DNA of 64,000 nt from Cytospora piceicola (lineage: Eukaryota; Ascomycota; Sordariomycetes; Diaporthales; Cytosporaceae). The stretch is from positions 992,001 through 1,056,000 of the forward strand of contig JALQBC010000009.1 of the NCBI GenBank assembly GCA_023375675.1. Reading direction: 5' to 3'. The notes below the pieces were generated by a model. It worked only from the letters and a program-made list of their open reading frames with translations. It had not been told where the DNA came from and did no database searches. This document shows positions 10,636 to 21,875 of the stretch, one piece after another (position 1 is the first letter of the stretch; every line of letters starts with the position of its first letter). The position numbers and the translations under genes were made by a program.

Positions 10636-13600
10636 GGCTTCTCCAAGAAGAACTGTCAGGTGCTGGGCAGAAACTGGAACAGCTCCTCGCCGCGTATCAT
10701 TGTCTCATTAGGGATGGATGCAGTGGTTTGTTTTTTTGATCGAGACACCCGAGGTCCGGGGCTGCAGGGCCAACGCACCGACGCCAACGGGGCAGCGGGG
10801 ACGGGTCCGTGCTTTGCGGCCCAGGTACCAGGCACGAGCCAGGAACACTGGAACATCAAGGGTCTGGGCCCCCTGGCACAGTACGTACCCCAGTAGAACA
10901 GGGCGGTAGAACAGGGCTGGTGGGTCCAAGGGTTAGGGGTACACACGAGTCACCACTTACTCCTATTTCGCTAGGTACCCTTGAGCTGGTTCTTGCATTC
11001 CCTAGAACTCTATCCCTTGGTCTCACCTCATCATCATCATCCATGGGCACCTAGGTAGCCCCAGCAATGCAAACAAGCGCCAGCTGCCAGGATAACATTG
11101 AAGATCCGAGTGATGGTACGTGCGTGTGACCGTCTCGACGACCAACCCTTTCGAAGAGCAGTTGGCATTACCGCTCTCCCACAGCGGCGACGCAAGACCA
11201 CCAAGAAAGAGCCTGCCTCGGGTCCTGGCTCGTCAGACTTGGACTTGTCCAAGTCTGTGCCTTCTACATGGCCACCGTGCCCTTCAAGATGTTCATGCCA
11301 ACAACCTAGGATATACAGCCTGCCACCACGAGTATGATGGCGAGACTCCCGATCTGTACCACACTCCTCAGGGCTGCAGCGCCGAAGTGATGCTCGCGCG
11401 GAAGAACAAGATTGGCGACACTCATGCCATGCGCCTCACTTATACTTGATGTCACTTCGCGTGCCAAAAGGATCCTGCCGACCAGGGCGGCGATAACAGC
11501 AATCAACATGGTGGAGTAACAATCATGGAATTTACCGATAGCAAGCAAATGTCTGGCTCGGTTGTCGCCCGTTTCCACTCGGGCAAGCCATCTCGGGGGT
11601 GTTTACCTGAACCTGCGCTGGTGTACTTTTCCCGGCAGAATCATTGACAATGGCGTTCTGCTCAGACCTGAATACCCTTTCTTCGAGTCGTTTTCTACGC
11701 TGAAGGCCATTACAAATTTGGAGCGTATGCGTCCAGCAGCCTGGATCCCGTTCAACCTATTCGGCTTCAGCCAGCACATTTCACATCAATAACAGCTTGG
11801 GGATAACTTAGTACCCGAAAACAGAAGACGAGAACGGAGCCACTATAAGAGCACTGGATGTTGGAAGTCGAAGCCGCAAAACCCACCAGCTGAAGGAAGC
11901 CACTTCGAGTTGAGGGCAACGTGGTATAATCCTTCCCATTGAAAAAAATGGCGGAAAACCCGAATCTACGTGAAGCACCCCCAATAGAGGGACACTACCA
12001 CGTCCAATACGGGATGAACATTATCAGCTTCTGCGGTACAACAATCTGGGGGTCTCCAATAGCATACGAGTGCATATTTGAGACAAGTCAACGTGAGCCT
12101 CTATGTGACATCTTGGAGACCATCCACAGGCATGTCAGGAACAGAGGATCATGTCCGATTATTTGCCCGCGTTGGTATTCATTCACTAGCGAAACATACC
12201 AATGTGCCGGCCGGTTACGCCGCAGTAGAGAGGTACCCACCATCTCTTCTCTTTTTTTTGGGCATGCACGTCGTCCCGGATAAGAAGCGTGTTGCGAGGT
12301 GTGCAACCAGAAGTCATGAAATTCCCGTCAGCCCCGCGTTGCCCGCGTGAAAAGGAAAAGAAAAGTTGACAGCTCAACAGTCTTTGTGCGAAGTTACACA
12401 GCGTACGTCTGAGACTTGTGCCACATTAGGACCGCGCCGTACCGTTGGCGGACTGCCACGTTTCTGTTGGCTGGGCGGAACATCGTGTCCAAACGATGCG
12501 GCAGAGGCTTGCTTTGCGTATGCCGATACCAACAGCCGGGATACTGGGTGGCTGTTGTTTTCTGTCCGTACCCGAGATCAAAAGCATGTCGGATCCGCCT
12601 CGGCTGAACTCGAACAATGTCGTTATCTTTTGATGGGGCTGTGGAGACTTTTGATGTCGACCCAGAGGCCCCACGAGGTTCTGCCGCAGCGGGCCCCCAC
12701 AGCTGGGTCCCACTTACTTATAGTGCAGTGGGACATCCGAAGAAGGGGGCTCCTGGAAGGGACCGGATTACCCTGCCGGTTTTATTTCCAACCTCTCGTC
12801 TTGCATAACTCGTCAATACCCAGTAAACTATGTATAACCCACAACGTATAATCCACAATCCAATACCCATAACCCGTAACCTGGGGTCGCTGATGGGTCC
12901 AACGGGCACTGAGACGTGGGTTGATATGGGTGGGTGGGCCGAAAGTAACCCATTGAGCAGCAAATCGCATCTCTTTACTAATCCAGGCAATGACAAGGCT
13001 ACATTTGGCATGCCTCTGGGTCCCGATCAACATCCGGTACAATGATCTGATCTGATGTGATGTGCAAGGCGGCCAGGCTGCTTACACTACAGTAGACCTC
13101 TCCTCTGGCCCAGTATCCCGGCGATCTCGATATCAGGGCACAGAACCGAGTTCCGGGAAACATCCACTGCCCCACCGGTGATACTACATTACTGACAGCT
13201 GAGCCCTGAAGCCTTGATTTCCCAGAAGCAAAAAGCGATGAATCGATAGCCAGGGCGGCCGGTTGGGCAGTTGCAACCTGCAGGTAGATGCAAGCTCCTT
13301 CATTCATGGAACTCAGGCGTCACATCCTCCGGATGACAGCCATACACAACTGAATAATACCCCGCGACGATAGACCGAGATCATCACAGATATGTCGTGC
13401 TGCAAGCGACTCATATGTCCACATCGGACGTTCTTGGCACAACCTTGGAAGGTCTCAGCATGATGCCTCTATGACAGCTTGAAGTCGCCAGATGGAATAG
13501 ACGCCTAGATATGAACTGCCACCCCCCTGCTGGGCGGACGGGGCCGCTCATGTGTCTTGCCACCTGCTGGTCTGTTGATGAGGATGCGAATTTATGCACC

Positions 13601-15366
13601 CGCCCTGCGCGCCCGCCCTCGCATATGTTTCCCCGAGGGGGACAGGGCTCAGTTCGTGTCTCCTTGTTAGTACAGCTCTTTTGGTGACACCGCAGGACCG
13701 CTAACTCTATGGGGTAGTTGCCACTGGATCTGATCGGACAGTGATATGGGACCATGATGAAGGCGGGCCAGGACTCTGAGAGCCTAGCCAGGCTGGCAGT
13801 CGCATACTGCCCGCCCTAAATGTGCTCTCCCGGCTGTCGAAAACAGCTTGAGCATAATGTGAGGAGATATTATACATCAGTGCCCTTCCTTGAATGGCCT
13901 GCTGTACCCCGGCAACCAAAGAAAAGGCATGGTTTATGCTATGGTCTGATTGTTTGTAATCATCAGCTTTCATTGCAAGGGGTTTGTGCAAACTACCAGC
14001 ACTACAGTACTCCCTTATAAGGACCCAATACCAATCCTCATACATAGCCCTCTGGCCCGACAGATATGGCGGGAGGATTTGGTGATAAGTTGAAACCGCG
14101 TTTGTGGCCTGCATAGTCCACGTAGGATCCACGTTTTCAACCTGGAATTCGTCGAGAAAAGGCCAGAGCTCGCTCTTTCTGCTCCACCAGAACACAGGAC
14201 AGAGGGCCCCGTCCGCGCAGACAAATCCTGGTAACTTGGAATGCACCCACCACCAGCAGTGCCGGAAGATGGCAGACTCTGCATGAGATCCTTGTCCGAC
14301 CACTCCCAAAGCAGCAACAGCAAACCCCATCTCGACGACACTCCATCGCAACTTGCATACGGGGAGGCTTGGGAAAAGGCCCGGATATAAGTAAGTCGCC
14401 GGGCCCCCGCCTTGCATCCTGCTTGGTCGTCCCTGATGCTACTAAGTCATGGCTTCAAGATTCTATGGGACCTCCTCCGGCCGGGCGTATTGATAAACAC
14501 CTGGCTGTTGGTACATTCTTACCGATGGTGTTGTTGTGCTGTACAAACAAGTGGAAGAGTCGATCGAACAGTGTGTCCTCCAGATCCAGTGCTTCCAGAA
14601 GAAGCCGACTCAAAGGCTGATATTGGATTTCCCTTATGTTATACAGGATTATACACAGTATGTACAATTCGGCCTTGGTAATCACCGTTATGCGATGTAC
14701 CCTTTTTCTAGAACACATATGCCATTCCTGTAGCTAAAGCCGTGATTGCAGGTTCACTTATATCAAGGCTGCTCCCGCCAGTATACATCTGAGAGACTAC
14801 CTATCTCATCATCACCAACCGACGAATAACATCCCTCTCCCTCCCTCCCTCTGCTGTGTGTGCTTGCTGTCTTTCTAGGCCCGGTCCCACCTATCTCAAT
14901 TCAACAAGTACTGGCTCACTCACGAGAACGACACACATTGGCTTACGGCATCCTGACAGTCCCACCTCTTCTGCAACTACCCGCGTCTCGTGTCACGTAC
15001 ACCGGAGCGGCCACTTGCAGCTACAGCCTTCTTTTCTCTTTTCCCGGTACTCCACTCGAGTGGGATTTTCTCGACCAGCTGGTTCAGATCTCGAGGACGC
15101 ACCTGCGGCTCCTTGGCTTAAAGCTCGAGTAAGATCCGAAGGAGGCGACCAAGTAGAGTCGCACAGGCTCAGTTTCCTCCTACGCCACTGTGTTGCAACC
15201 ACTGAGTGTAAGCGTCCACGCGGTCACATACACTAGGCATGAGTTGCTGATTCTGGGAACGGGTAGCTTCCTCATACAGTCTACGTCAAGCCGCTTGAGA
15301 TCCCAGGTCTGCGGCTATCAGCGCTCAGATTACACCACATAACCTCAGCCTCAGCATGTTGAAGCC
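10636..15366. other. Long gene-free region upstream of velC
   Basis: About 4.7 kb without a supportable gene. Frames up to 236 codons occur (for example minus strand 13707-14417) but are Trp/Cys/His-rich, lack any family signature and overlap equally long frames on the other strand. Small ggtacc/taggtac motifs occur at 10830, 10970 and 11048. The last 550 bp (14830-15366) is pyrimidine-rich (ctccctccctccctc at 14832) and resembles a promoter/leader. Long upstream regions are usual for fungal developmental regulators, so control DNA or a non-coding transcript is plausible. Confidence 0.5.
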
Positions 15367-15382
15367 ATGGCCAGACCCCTGA
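15356..15382 (+). promoter_or_regulatory. Upstream ORF overlapping the velC start codon
   Basis: ATG at 15356 opens an eight-codon frame (MLKPWPDP, then TGA at 15380-15382). It is offset from the velC frame and spans the velC ATG at 15367. A second minimal uORF (ATG AGT TGC TGA) starts at 15239. If both lie in the transcript, ribosomes initiating at 15356 would bypass the main start, which is a standard way of damping translation. Transcript extent is unknown. Confidence 0.5.
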
Positions 15383-16674
15383 ACCAATGGCCTCGTGAGG
15401 GTCCCAACGCACCCAAGCAGCGGTCGTTTTCCGATATCCAGATAATTCACAACGAGCGGCGGGCTCTGCAACTCCCTCCGTCACAAACCTTCCCTTCGGG
15501 ATTGCCTCCACCTCCACCCCAAGCCACCCATCTGTCTCTCGTGATCCCTAGAGACACTGTACAGAGCAGCCATGCGAGCACTTCATCATCATCTCTGGAA
15601 CGGCCGTCACCACCGTGCCCGCCTACATTCAGACACTCGTTCACTAGTCCTCACGGTTCACGAGGGCCTCACTATGACTTCCGCAGTTCACCAACCCACA
15701 CCACCACACCTGTCAATGATATGATCAATGCAAGTTCGTCTCAGGCCATGAGGCCCTACCAACCAGTCCAAAGCCCGTCGACGACAGGCCAGTATTTTCC
15801 AGGAAGGATGGCACAATTCACCAATACCGTCGCGTCTGGGAGCCCAACGACAAATGCAAGACCAGAATATCCACCACCCCCACCGAGCCCGCCCAGCAGT
15901 CAAACACAGTCCCCGCGGCAGGAAGGGAGGAGCAACATGACCGTGAGCGCGCTCCTGAACGACGACAGCTCAACGTCCAAGCTGCCCGCACAGGGGTCCT
16001 CCCAGGCAGCCCGGGCCGACGACCTGCGGTACGACCTCTCGATCCGCCAGCAGCCGGCCCGGGCGCGGTCCTGCGGGTTCGGGGACAGGGACAGGCGGGT
16101 CATCGACCCGCCGCCGATCCTGCAGCTCCGGATCGGCGGGGCGGGGCTCTCGCGGGAGGAGGTCAGCAAGAAGCTGCGGCTGCCGTCGTACGTCGTGCAC
16201 TGCTCCATCTGGAGCGAGAGCGGCGAGGAGGAGATGTCGGGGATGCCCGACGACTACACGCGGCAGAAGCGCCTCATGGGCAGCCTCGTGGCGTCCCCGT
16301 TCGTGGGCGCCGACGAGTGCGGCGACGAGGGCTGCTTCTTCTGCTTCCCCGACATCTCGTGCCGCACGCCCGGGCGGTACCGGCTCAAGTTCGTGCTCGT
16401 CGTGCTCGACTGGCCGCTGCGGCCCAACGCGCGGTCCATGGTCCGGGCGGAGCTGCTCTCGGACGTGTTCCAGACCTTCAGCGCCAAGGACTTCCCCGGC
16501 ATGCTCGAGTCGACGCCGCTGGCCAAGGCGCTCAAGTACCAGGGGTGCAACATCCCGACCAAGAAGGGGAACAACGACCGGGGCGGCAGGGCGGACGAGG
16601 GCAGCGAGGACAGGTCGGACGGAGAGGCCGCCGCGGCCCACCGCAGGAAGCGGGCGAGGAATACCAACCTGTGA
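15367..16674 (+). CDS. velC: Velvet-family developmental regulator, VelC-like
   Basis: A single exon of 435 codons; ATG at 15367 is the first in the frame. Residues 1-~215 are Pro/Ser-rich and disordered. The velvet domain runs from about 219 to 400: YDLSIRQQPARARSCGFGD, then DPPPILQL, LPSYVVHCSIWSESG, a QKRLMGSLVASPFVG stretch, EGCFFCFPDISCRTPGRYRL, and AKDFPGMLESTPLAKALK. A basic NLS-like tail (HRRKRARN) ends the protein. Velvet proteins form homo- and heterodimers through this fold, bind DNA and tune spore development and secondary metabolism. The long N-terminal extension with a C-terminal velvet domain matches VelC better than VosA or VelB, whose velvet domains sit nearer the N-terminus. 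From ~15950 to the end third positions are almost all G/C. An upstream ORF overlaps its start. Confidence 0.88.
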   Translation: MARPLNQWPREGPNAPKQRSFSDIQIIHNERRALQLPPSQTFPSGLPPPPPQATHLSLVIPRDTVQSSHASTSSSSLERPSPPCPPTFRHSFTSPHGSRGPHYDFRSSPTHTTTPVNDMINASSSQAMRPYQPVQSPSTTGQYFPGRMAQFTNTVASGSPTTNARPEYPPPPPSPPSSQTQSPRQEGRSNMTVSALLNDDSSTSKLPAQGSSQAARADDLRYDLSIRQQPARARSCGFGDRDRRVIDPPPILQLRIGGAGLSREEVSKKLRLPSYVVHCSIWSESGEEEMSGMPDDYTRQKRLMGSLVASPFVGADECGDEGCFFCFPDISCRTPGRYRLKFVLVVLDWPLRPNARSMVRAELLSDVFQTFSAKDFPGMLESTPLAKALKYQGCNIPTKKGNNDRGGRADEGSEDRSDGEAAAAHRRKRARNTNL

Positions 16675-16788
16675 GAGAACACGCCCTCAAACCTTTTCTC
16701 GTCCCTCTTTTGTCTTCGGGCCTGAACCCCGTCGCTCATAAGGCGGTTTTGCCCCTCTAGGATGACTTTGGGACCAAGCCGGCTGTAG

Positions 16789-16839
<51 letters not shown>

Positions 16840-17838
16840 TCAACCGGGTTGGAGCACGATTCCGCCATTCTGGGCGGCTGCCCTCCCGTGTGCTTATAAT
16901 TTCATTTTTCCTTGATTCTTTCCTCTCGGGGTACTTCCATGGTTTTGGTAGGTATATGAATAAGTTCTACTACGAGGTATACGTCAACGCATTATACCCG
17001 CGTGTGGTTTTTGATGGAACAATGTGGGAAGGAACTTGATCTGGACAAATGGGAAGAGAATGAAGGCCAGGCCCCCATACCAACAAACCTTTCCCGCCCC
17101 GTGAAACAACTCATGGGAGGGGTTGATATATATGGGAAGTGGAGCGAAGGACCTGGCTCCAATACCGTTCTCGGTGGCGTTGGGAAAGGGGCCACAGGGC
17201 TCTACGAAGTGATCACGAGCCAGGCTGCATAGGACGGCGTCGGAACTGCACATGCTGATTATGTACTAGATCTCTCTGTTATTCGAGAGGTGATGAGGAT
17301 GGATGGTCTTGAAGCAAGGCGGGATGGCCCACCCAGGATTCACGACCAAAAGTTTCAGAAGGTTAGCATGTGTGAGAGCTTTGAGGCTCACTTGATTGTT
17401 TCGGCTTCGGACTTGAGGGCCGCTTATACTAGAGCAAAAGTCAGTAATTGAAAACTAGGCATCATGCCAATAACTTTCACTGTTTCTCAGTATGGTGAGT
17501 AATTCGTAGATGAGACTGCGAGTGCTGCAGCTTTCTAGAGATGGTGCCAGACACGATTGGGATTGATGTTATCCCACGCACAATCGACACGATTTCATGG
17601 AAGGCTGAGGCCACTTGGGATTGACTGCAGAGAGATGGCTCATCTGGACTCACCGAAGCCATGCCTACTGCGGTCGTCAGGGAAATCATGGATGTCTCTC
17701 ACGGATGAAAACCTGTTCAGTATTACATCTTACCAATCGCGTCGTAATTCCCAGGACTCGCCGCCCGTCCCACCAAAATTATTCGTCCGATGTTCCGGTC
17801 CACAAAGGAGACGCTCTTGAGTTATATTTCCCTAACCG
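16675..17838. other. Convergent intergenic spacer with a TG microsatellite
   Basis: This region holds the 3' flanks of velC and of the minus-strand gene ending at 17839. No gene is evident. Apart from the (TG)n tract at 16790-16838 I see no repeats or conserved elements. Confidence 0.6.
16790..16838. repeat. (TG)n dinucleotide microsatellite
   Basis: About 24 uninterrupted TG units lie 115 bp downstream of the velC stop, probably in or near its 3' UTR. Alternating purine-pyrimidine DNA of this kind can adopt Z-form and is expected to vary in length between strains. Confidence 0.97.
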
Positions 17839-19198
17839 CTAATCATCAGCCATAGCCTCATCCTGGATGGTCTTCAGCTCATCCCCGTCCGCGAGCCGGA
17901 ACCACTCCCGGCTCATCTTCTCGTGCTCCTCCCTCCTCCCCCTCGGCAGGCCCTCCCCCCCCGCCGCCAGCCTCTCCAGCTCCCCCAGCTCCCGGCACGC
18001 GTCCGCCACCCCCGAGATGGCCGCCTTGAGCAGGTACGTCCTCCTCTCCGGGGACCCCCGCGGCCCGCCCATGAGCCGCGCGAGGTTCCAGAACCCGGCC
18101 GGGTTGTCCAGCTCCAGCGCCGCCACCCGGTACAGCGCCAGCGCCTCGCCGCCGCGGCCGTGCCTCTGCAGTATGCCGGCCTGCCCCAGCACGCAGCTGA
18201 TCTCCCACTCCCACCTGGGCTCCCGCGGCGCCGGGAGGCGCACCTCGTCCGGGCCGCGGCCCTCCCCGCCGGCCGGCCCGCCGTGGTCGGCACTGCCGCC
18301 GCCAGGTGCTGGTGCTGCCGCGCCGGCGGACCTGCTGGCCGCCGCGTTTGCCTTCGCCTCCCAGGCCTTCCCGGCTTTCTCGAAGGCCTCCAGGGCCCGC
18401 CTGTTGCGATCCTTGCTTGCAGAATTGACAAGGATAAGCCCCTGGAGCGTGAGCGCGTCAGGATCCACGCCCTCGTTCACAAGCTGCTGGAACCGTCTGT
18501 CCGCCTCGATGAAAATCTTGGACTTGGCTGCCTTCCGCGCGTTCTCTCCGGACATGCTGGTGAAGACGCGCATGAGGGTCAGCGTGGACGGGTCGTAGCC
18601 CAGCTCCGAGGCGGAGCGGAGCATGTGTGTGCCCAGCCTCCACCGCGGCGCGGTGTTGCCGGACATGAGGATGATACCAAGCCAGTGCAGGAGGTAACGA
18701 GAAAGGCCGTAGTCTTGTACGAGTCTTAGCTGTCTGAAGGACCGTGGAAAGTGGAGAGTTTCAGTTTGACTTACCCTTCTCGAGTCTGGGTCGCCAGGAG
18801 CTCTCATTTTGCGTGGCCGCAGACACATAACGTTGAGCGGCCTCCATACATTGCATGGGAGCGAGGTCGGTTTTCCCCAAGCCCTCAAGGCCGTGAATCC
18901 ACTCCGGAAGAGGGGGCACATCTGCTGGAGAAAATATCCATCTGGGAGGTTCCTGCTCCACGCCTCTCGCGGATGATGTTGTTGTCGGTGGTGGTGGTGG
19001 TGAGGACGGGGCAGGTGGTGGGTGAACAGGACTGATCTTGATAGCGTATTGCCGCCTCCTTGTGGCCTGGATAGAGTGAGGCAGTATTATGGAGGAGGAT
19101 GGTGCTGATGGTACGGAATGCTGGGAGGATCTTATGCGCCCAGCAGCGCAAAGCAGTAACCTCCTGGCCGGTTGGCCGGAAGTGAGAAGGGAGCTCAT
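17839..19198 (-). CDS. Predicted mitochondrial TPR/Sel1-like helical-repeat protein
   Basis: Two exons on the minus strand: 18775-19198 and 17839-18713, joined across a 61-bp intron (GTAAGT donor, AAG acceptor) to give 432 aa. The junction reads ...RPRLEK-D-YGLSRYLLHWLG, and the acceptor was chosen because it alone keeps the frame and restores the conserved-looking YGLSRYLLHW. ATG at 19198 is the first in the frame. The N-terminus (MSSLLTSGQPARRLLLCAAGRIRSS) is Arg-rich, amphipathic and lacks acids, a typical matrix-targeting sequence. The C-terminal half contains helical units such as GEALALYRVAALELDNPAGFWNLARLMG and YLLKAAISGVADACRELGELE, like Sel1/TPR repeats. The partner and role are unknown. 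Residues encoded at 17870-18330 use nearly only G/C third bases. Confidence 0.75.
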
Positions 19199-19774
19199 GA
19201 ACAAAATCCAGCTACTTCATTTAATGAGCGAACAAGAACAAGTCTTTAATTTTAGCCAAGGAATCCCAAGATAAAAAAAAGGAATGTTGCAACGTTTGGA
19301 TTCCAGTCGTACATGATCAACCCACGACAGCTCACTTCCGTGAACAATAAAGCTCGACATGACATATGAATCCGGTGAGGTGGGTCCAGCACTGAATGCT
19401 TTAGCCAATCACCACAAAGTCTACTCAGGTCAGGCACTTAAAGGACTTGAAGTATCTCGGTACCTGCGTAGGTACATGGGTACATGGGCACTTAGGTACT
19501 TAGGTACATACTGTATGTACTAGGGGCCGTCGTTATCGATAAGGATAAGCAGGACCCTTGAACAAGAAAAAGTTCGGATTTCATCTTCATATCAAATCAG
19601 ATCGTCAAGCTCATCTCATTCGCAACGCCCAAACTGAACACTCAAAACCAACCCAACTCAGCACGTCGAACCCAGGCGGCACATATACAGAAATTAGACA
19701 GGCCCTCACTTGGAATAAACATAGGGACTCAAGCGTCAACTAGTACTTACTGTCTTCATATACAACCGGCAACA
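19199..19774. promoter_or_regulatory. Shared promoter region of the mitochondrial protein gene and UTP16
   Basis: A 576-bp gap separates divergent start codons. It contains a dense cluster of ggtac/taggtac units at 19459-19520, ending in the 17-bp palindrome GTACATACTGTATGTAC, followed by three GATA cores (ttatcgataaggataag, 19533-19549). Both genes serve basic growth functions, so shared control is plausible but unproven. Confidence 0.5.
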
Positions 19775-21000
19775 ATGCCCAAAACACCAGCCAAGTCCCC
19801 AGGGACCAAATCCACACCATCATCCAGAGGGAAGCGAGACGCCGCAGCGACCCCCTCGCGCGCCGCGGAGGAGGACATGGCCGGCGAGCCCCCAGCAAGC
19901 GGCGCGGCGGCAGGGGCGGAGGACGAGGACGAGGAGGACAGCGCGACGGCCACGCCCGCCGCGAGGAAAGGCGGCAAGCGGAAGGCCGCCGCTGCGGCCG
20001 CCGCCGCCGGGGACGAGACGCCCAGCGCCGCCAAGAAGCCCAAGGTCCTGCTGCGCGAGTCCGTGTCGTCCACGTCCGGGGGCGGGGCCGCGAGGCACAC
20101 GCGCGCGAGCGTGAGGCTGGAGGTCCCCGTGTCCACGCCCACGCCCGCGCCCGCGCCCGCGGCGAGGCCGGCCGGCAAGCACATCGTCTTCGACGACGAC
20201 GAGCCCTCGGAGTACTTCACGCCCCAGGAGGCGCCGGCGCAGAAGACGCTGGACGCCGAGGTCCCCGGGGGGGATGACGAGGACGAGAGCGACAGCGACA
20301 GCGATGACGATGCGCCAGAGGCCGTCTCGACGCACGCGGCTGCCGCACAGGCTGCCAAGTCCGCACAGGCCGCAACGAGCGCCGCAGAGAAGTAAGGCCC
20401 CAACCCACTGTCTCACGGAAACGGGAGCCGGATGTATAGATTGCTAACCTTTCCCCCTTTTCTCAAACCCACAGGCAGCAAGAGCTCCAGAAGCGCAAGC
20501 GCCAGGACCGCGACGCGCGCTTCAGGGAGCAGGCCGAGGCGCGCGGGAAGCAGGCCTCGAAGCAGCAGGCGGCGGAAGACGCCGGCGAGGCCAGGCTGGG
20601 CCTCGAGCAGCCCCGCGAGCACATCCCCAGCCTCGCGCCCGCCGCCACGCGCAAGAGGCTCGACAAGCACTCGCTGCCCGCGGTCCTGCCCGCCGACTTC
20701 CTCGAGGCGGCGTCGCTGGACGGCTCCGACGGCGACGACAGCGAGGACGGGTCCGAGGCCGGCGAGGGGCGCGCGCGCAAGGCGAGGTTCAACACGGCCG
20801 CGAGGCAGGTCGCTAGGGCCGAGTCGCGGCGGCCGCAGGACCAGAGGGTCGGGTCGACGGTGTACCGGGTGATGAAGAAGCAGGGGGATGTTAGGCTCGC
20901 GCCTAAGTTGGGCAGGCAGTCGCGGAACGCGAAGGAGGCCATGATGGGGCGGGGGAGGCCGGCAGCGAAGAAGGCTGGCTTCCTGGCGAAGAGGCGGTAG
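19775..21000 (+). CDS. utp16: U3 snoRNP-associated protein Utp16-like (SSU processome)
   Basis: Exons 19775-20391 and 20475-21000 flank an 83-bp intron (GTAAGG donor, gctaac branch, CACAG acceptor) and give 380 aa. Residues 1-~205 are disordered, with Lys/Ala/Pro-rich and acidic stretches (DDEPSEYFT and a Glu/Asp/Ser run before the intron). Exon 2 starts with a highly charged helix (QQELQKRKRQDRDARFREQA) followed by RKRLDKHSLPAVLPADFLEAA and later GSTVYRVMKKQGDVRLAPKL. The LPxxLPxDFLE motif and the later VRVxKK...LAPK block match the U3 snoRNA-associated (Utp16/Bud21) family, which acts in the nucleolus in early 18S rRNA processing. The basic C-terminus (GRGRPAAKKAGFLAKRR) suits a nucleolar protein. 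Both exons are exceptionally G/C-rich at third positions. Confidence 0.8.
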
Positions 21001-21875
21001 GGGAACGAGGCTGATTCTTGCGTACGAACAAGATGAGCATATACATAAAGTACAATACAGAGGGCTCGCCTGCTGACGGCACCAACCATGTCTGAGGCGG
21101 CACCTGTGGCATTTCGGTCGTTCGCAATGGGATGCACAGAATCCAATCTGGCAAGAACGCCCAACGGCTCCATCGGTCAATGTGGCTCTGAACGCAGGAG
21201 GAGCATGTAAACATATTTCTCGCTTGCAGGTATGATATCCAGGACTCCTGGAAGAATATTTGAATTATGGCCATTTTTGGCGTGATTTTAATTGATTATC
21301 AATAAGACATAAGGTTTATCTAGTAGTAAGTCGTCCATAAGAATATCAATATATCCAAACGTAAATAAGCATGACCGTGCCCAACGCCATTCTCCCAGAT
21401 TGCCCAGACTGGGCAAGTCAGTAATGCCAGTGGGCTTTCTTTACCCGTATATCAATCATTCCCTCATAACGCCGCGGTCTGCCATATGGTCAGTCAATGC
21501 CTGTCGTCCAAGTACCAAATCGTCCAACTGTCCCCAGTCCAATCCTCTTCATCCCATAACCAGAATAAAATCATATATTTCCGTGCTTTTCAAGTGCCAA
21601 AATGTCCGAAGTGCCGGCCTAGAATCGAAACGCCAGTCCCAAAACCCGCGGAGCCTGGCTCAGCTGCGAAGGAGAGGAAATTAAAGAGAGTGGGTGATGC
21701 GGACGAACTTCGTTGCGAGAGGGTATCCGAACGTCCTGTACATCCAGATAAAGCAGTCTGTCTAGTTGAAAATAGTCGAACTGCAACCTTGCGATGGAGA
21801 GCAAAGGAGGCCGGGCTGGTCTGTCCGTGAGGTAGTTTCCCCCTCGATCAAGTATAGACGGGAGCCCTGAGCGTT
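21001..21875. other. Convergent intergenic spacer
   Basis: The 3' flanks of UTP16 (+) and the DUF7729 gene (-). An AT-rich stretch at 21250-21400 may hold poly(A) signals for one or both genes (aattgattatcaataagac). I see no gene or repeat. Confidence 0.55.

Noticed and set aside
13707..14417. 236-codon minus-strand ORF upstream of velC
   Set aside because: Trp/Cys/His-rich composition, no motif, and overlapping frames on both strands; more likely chance than a gene, though expression data could change this.
15970..16641. Antisense ORF over the velvet domain
   Set aside because: Shadow of the G/C-rich velvet coding sequence.
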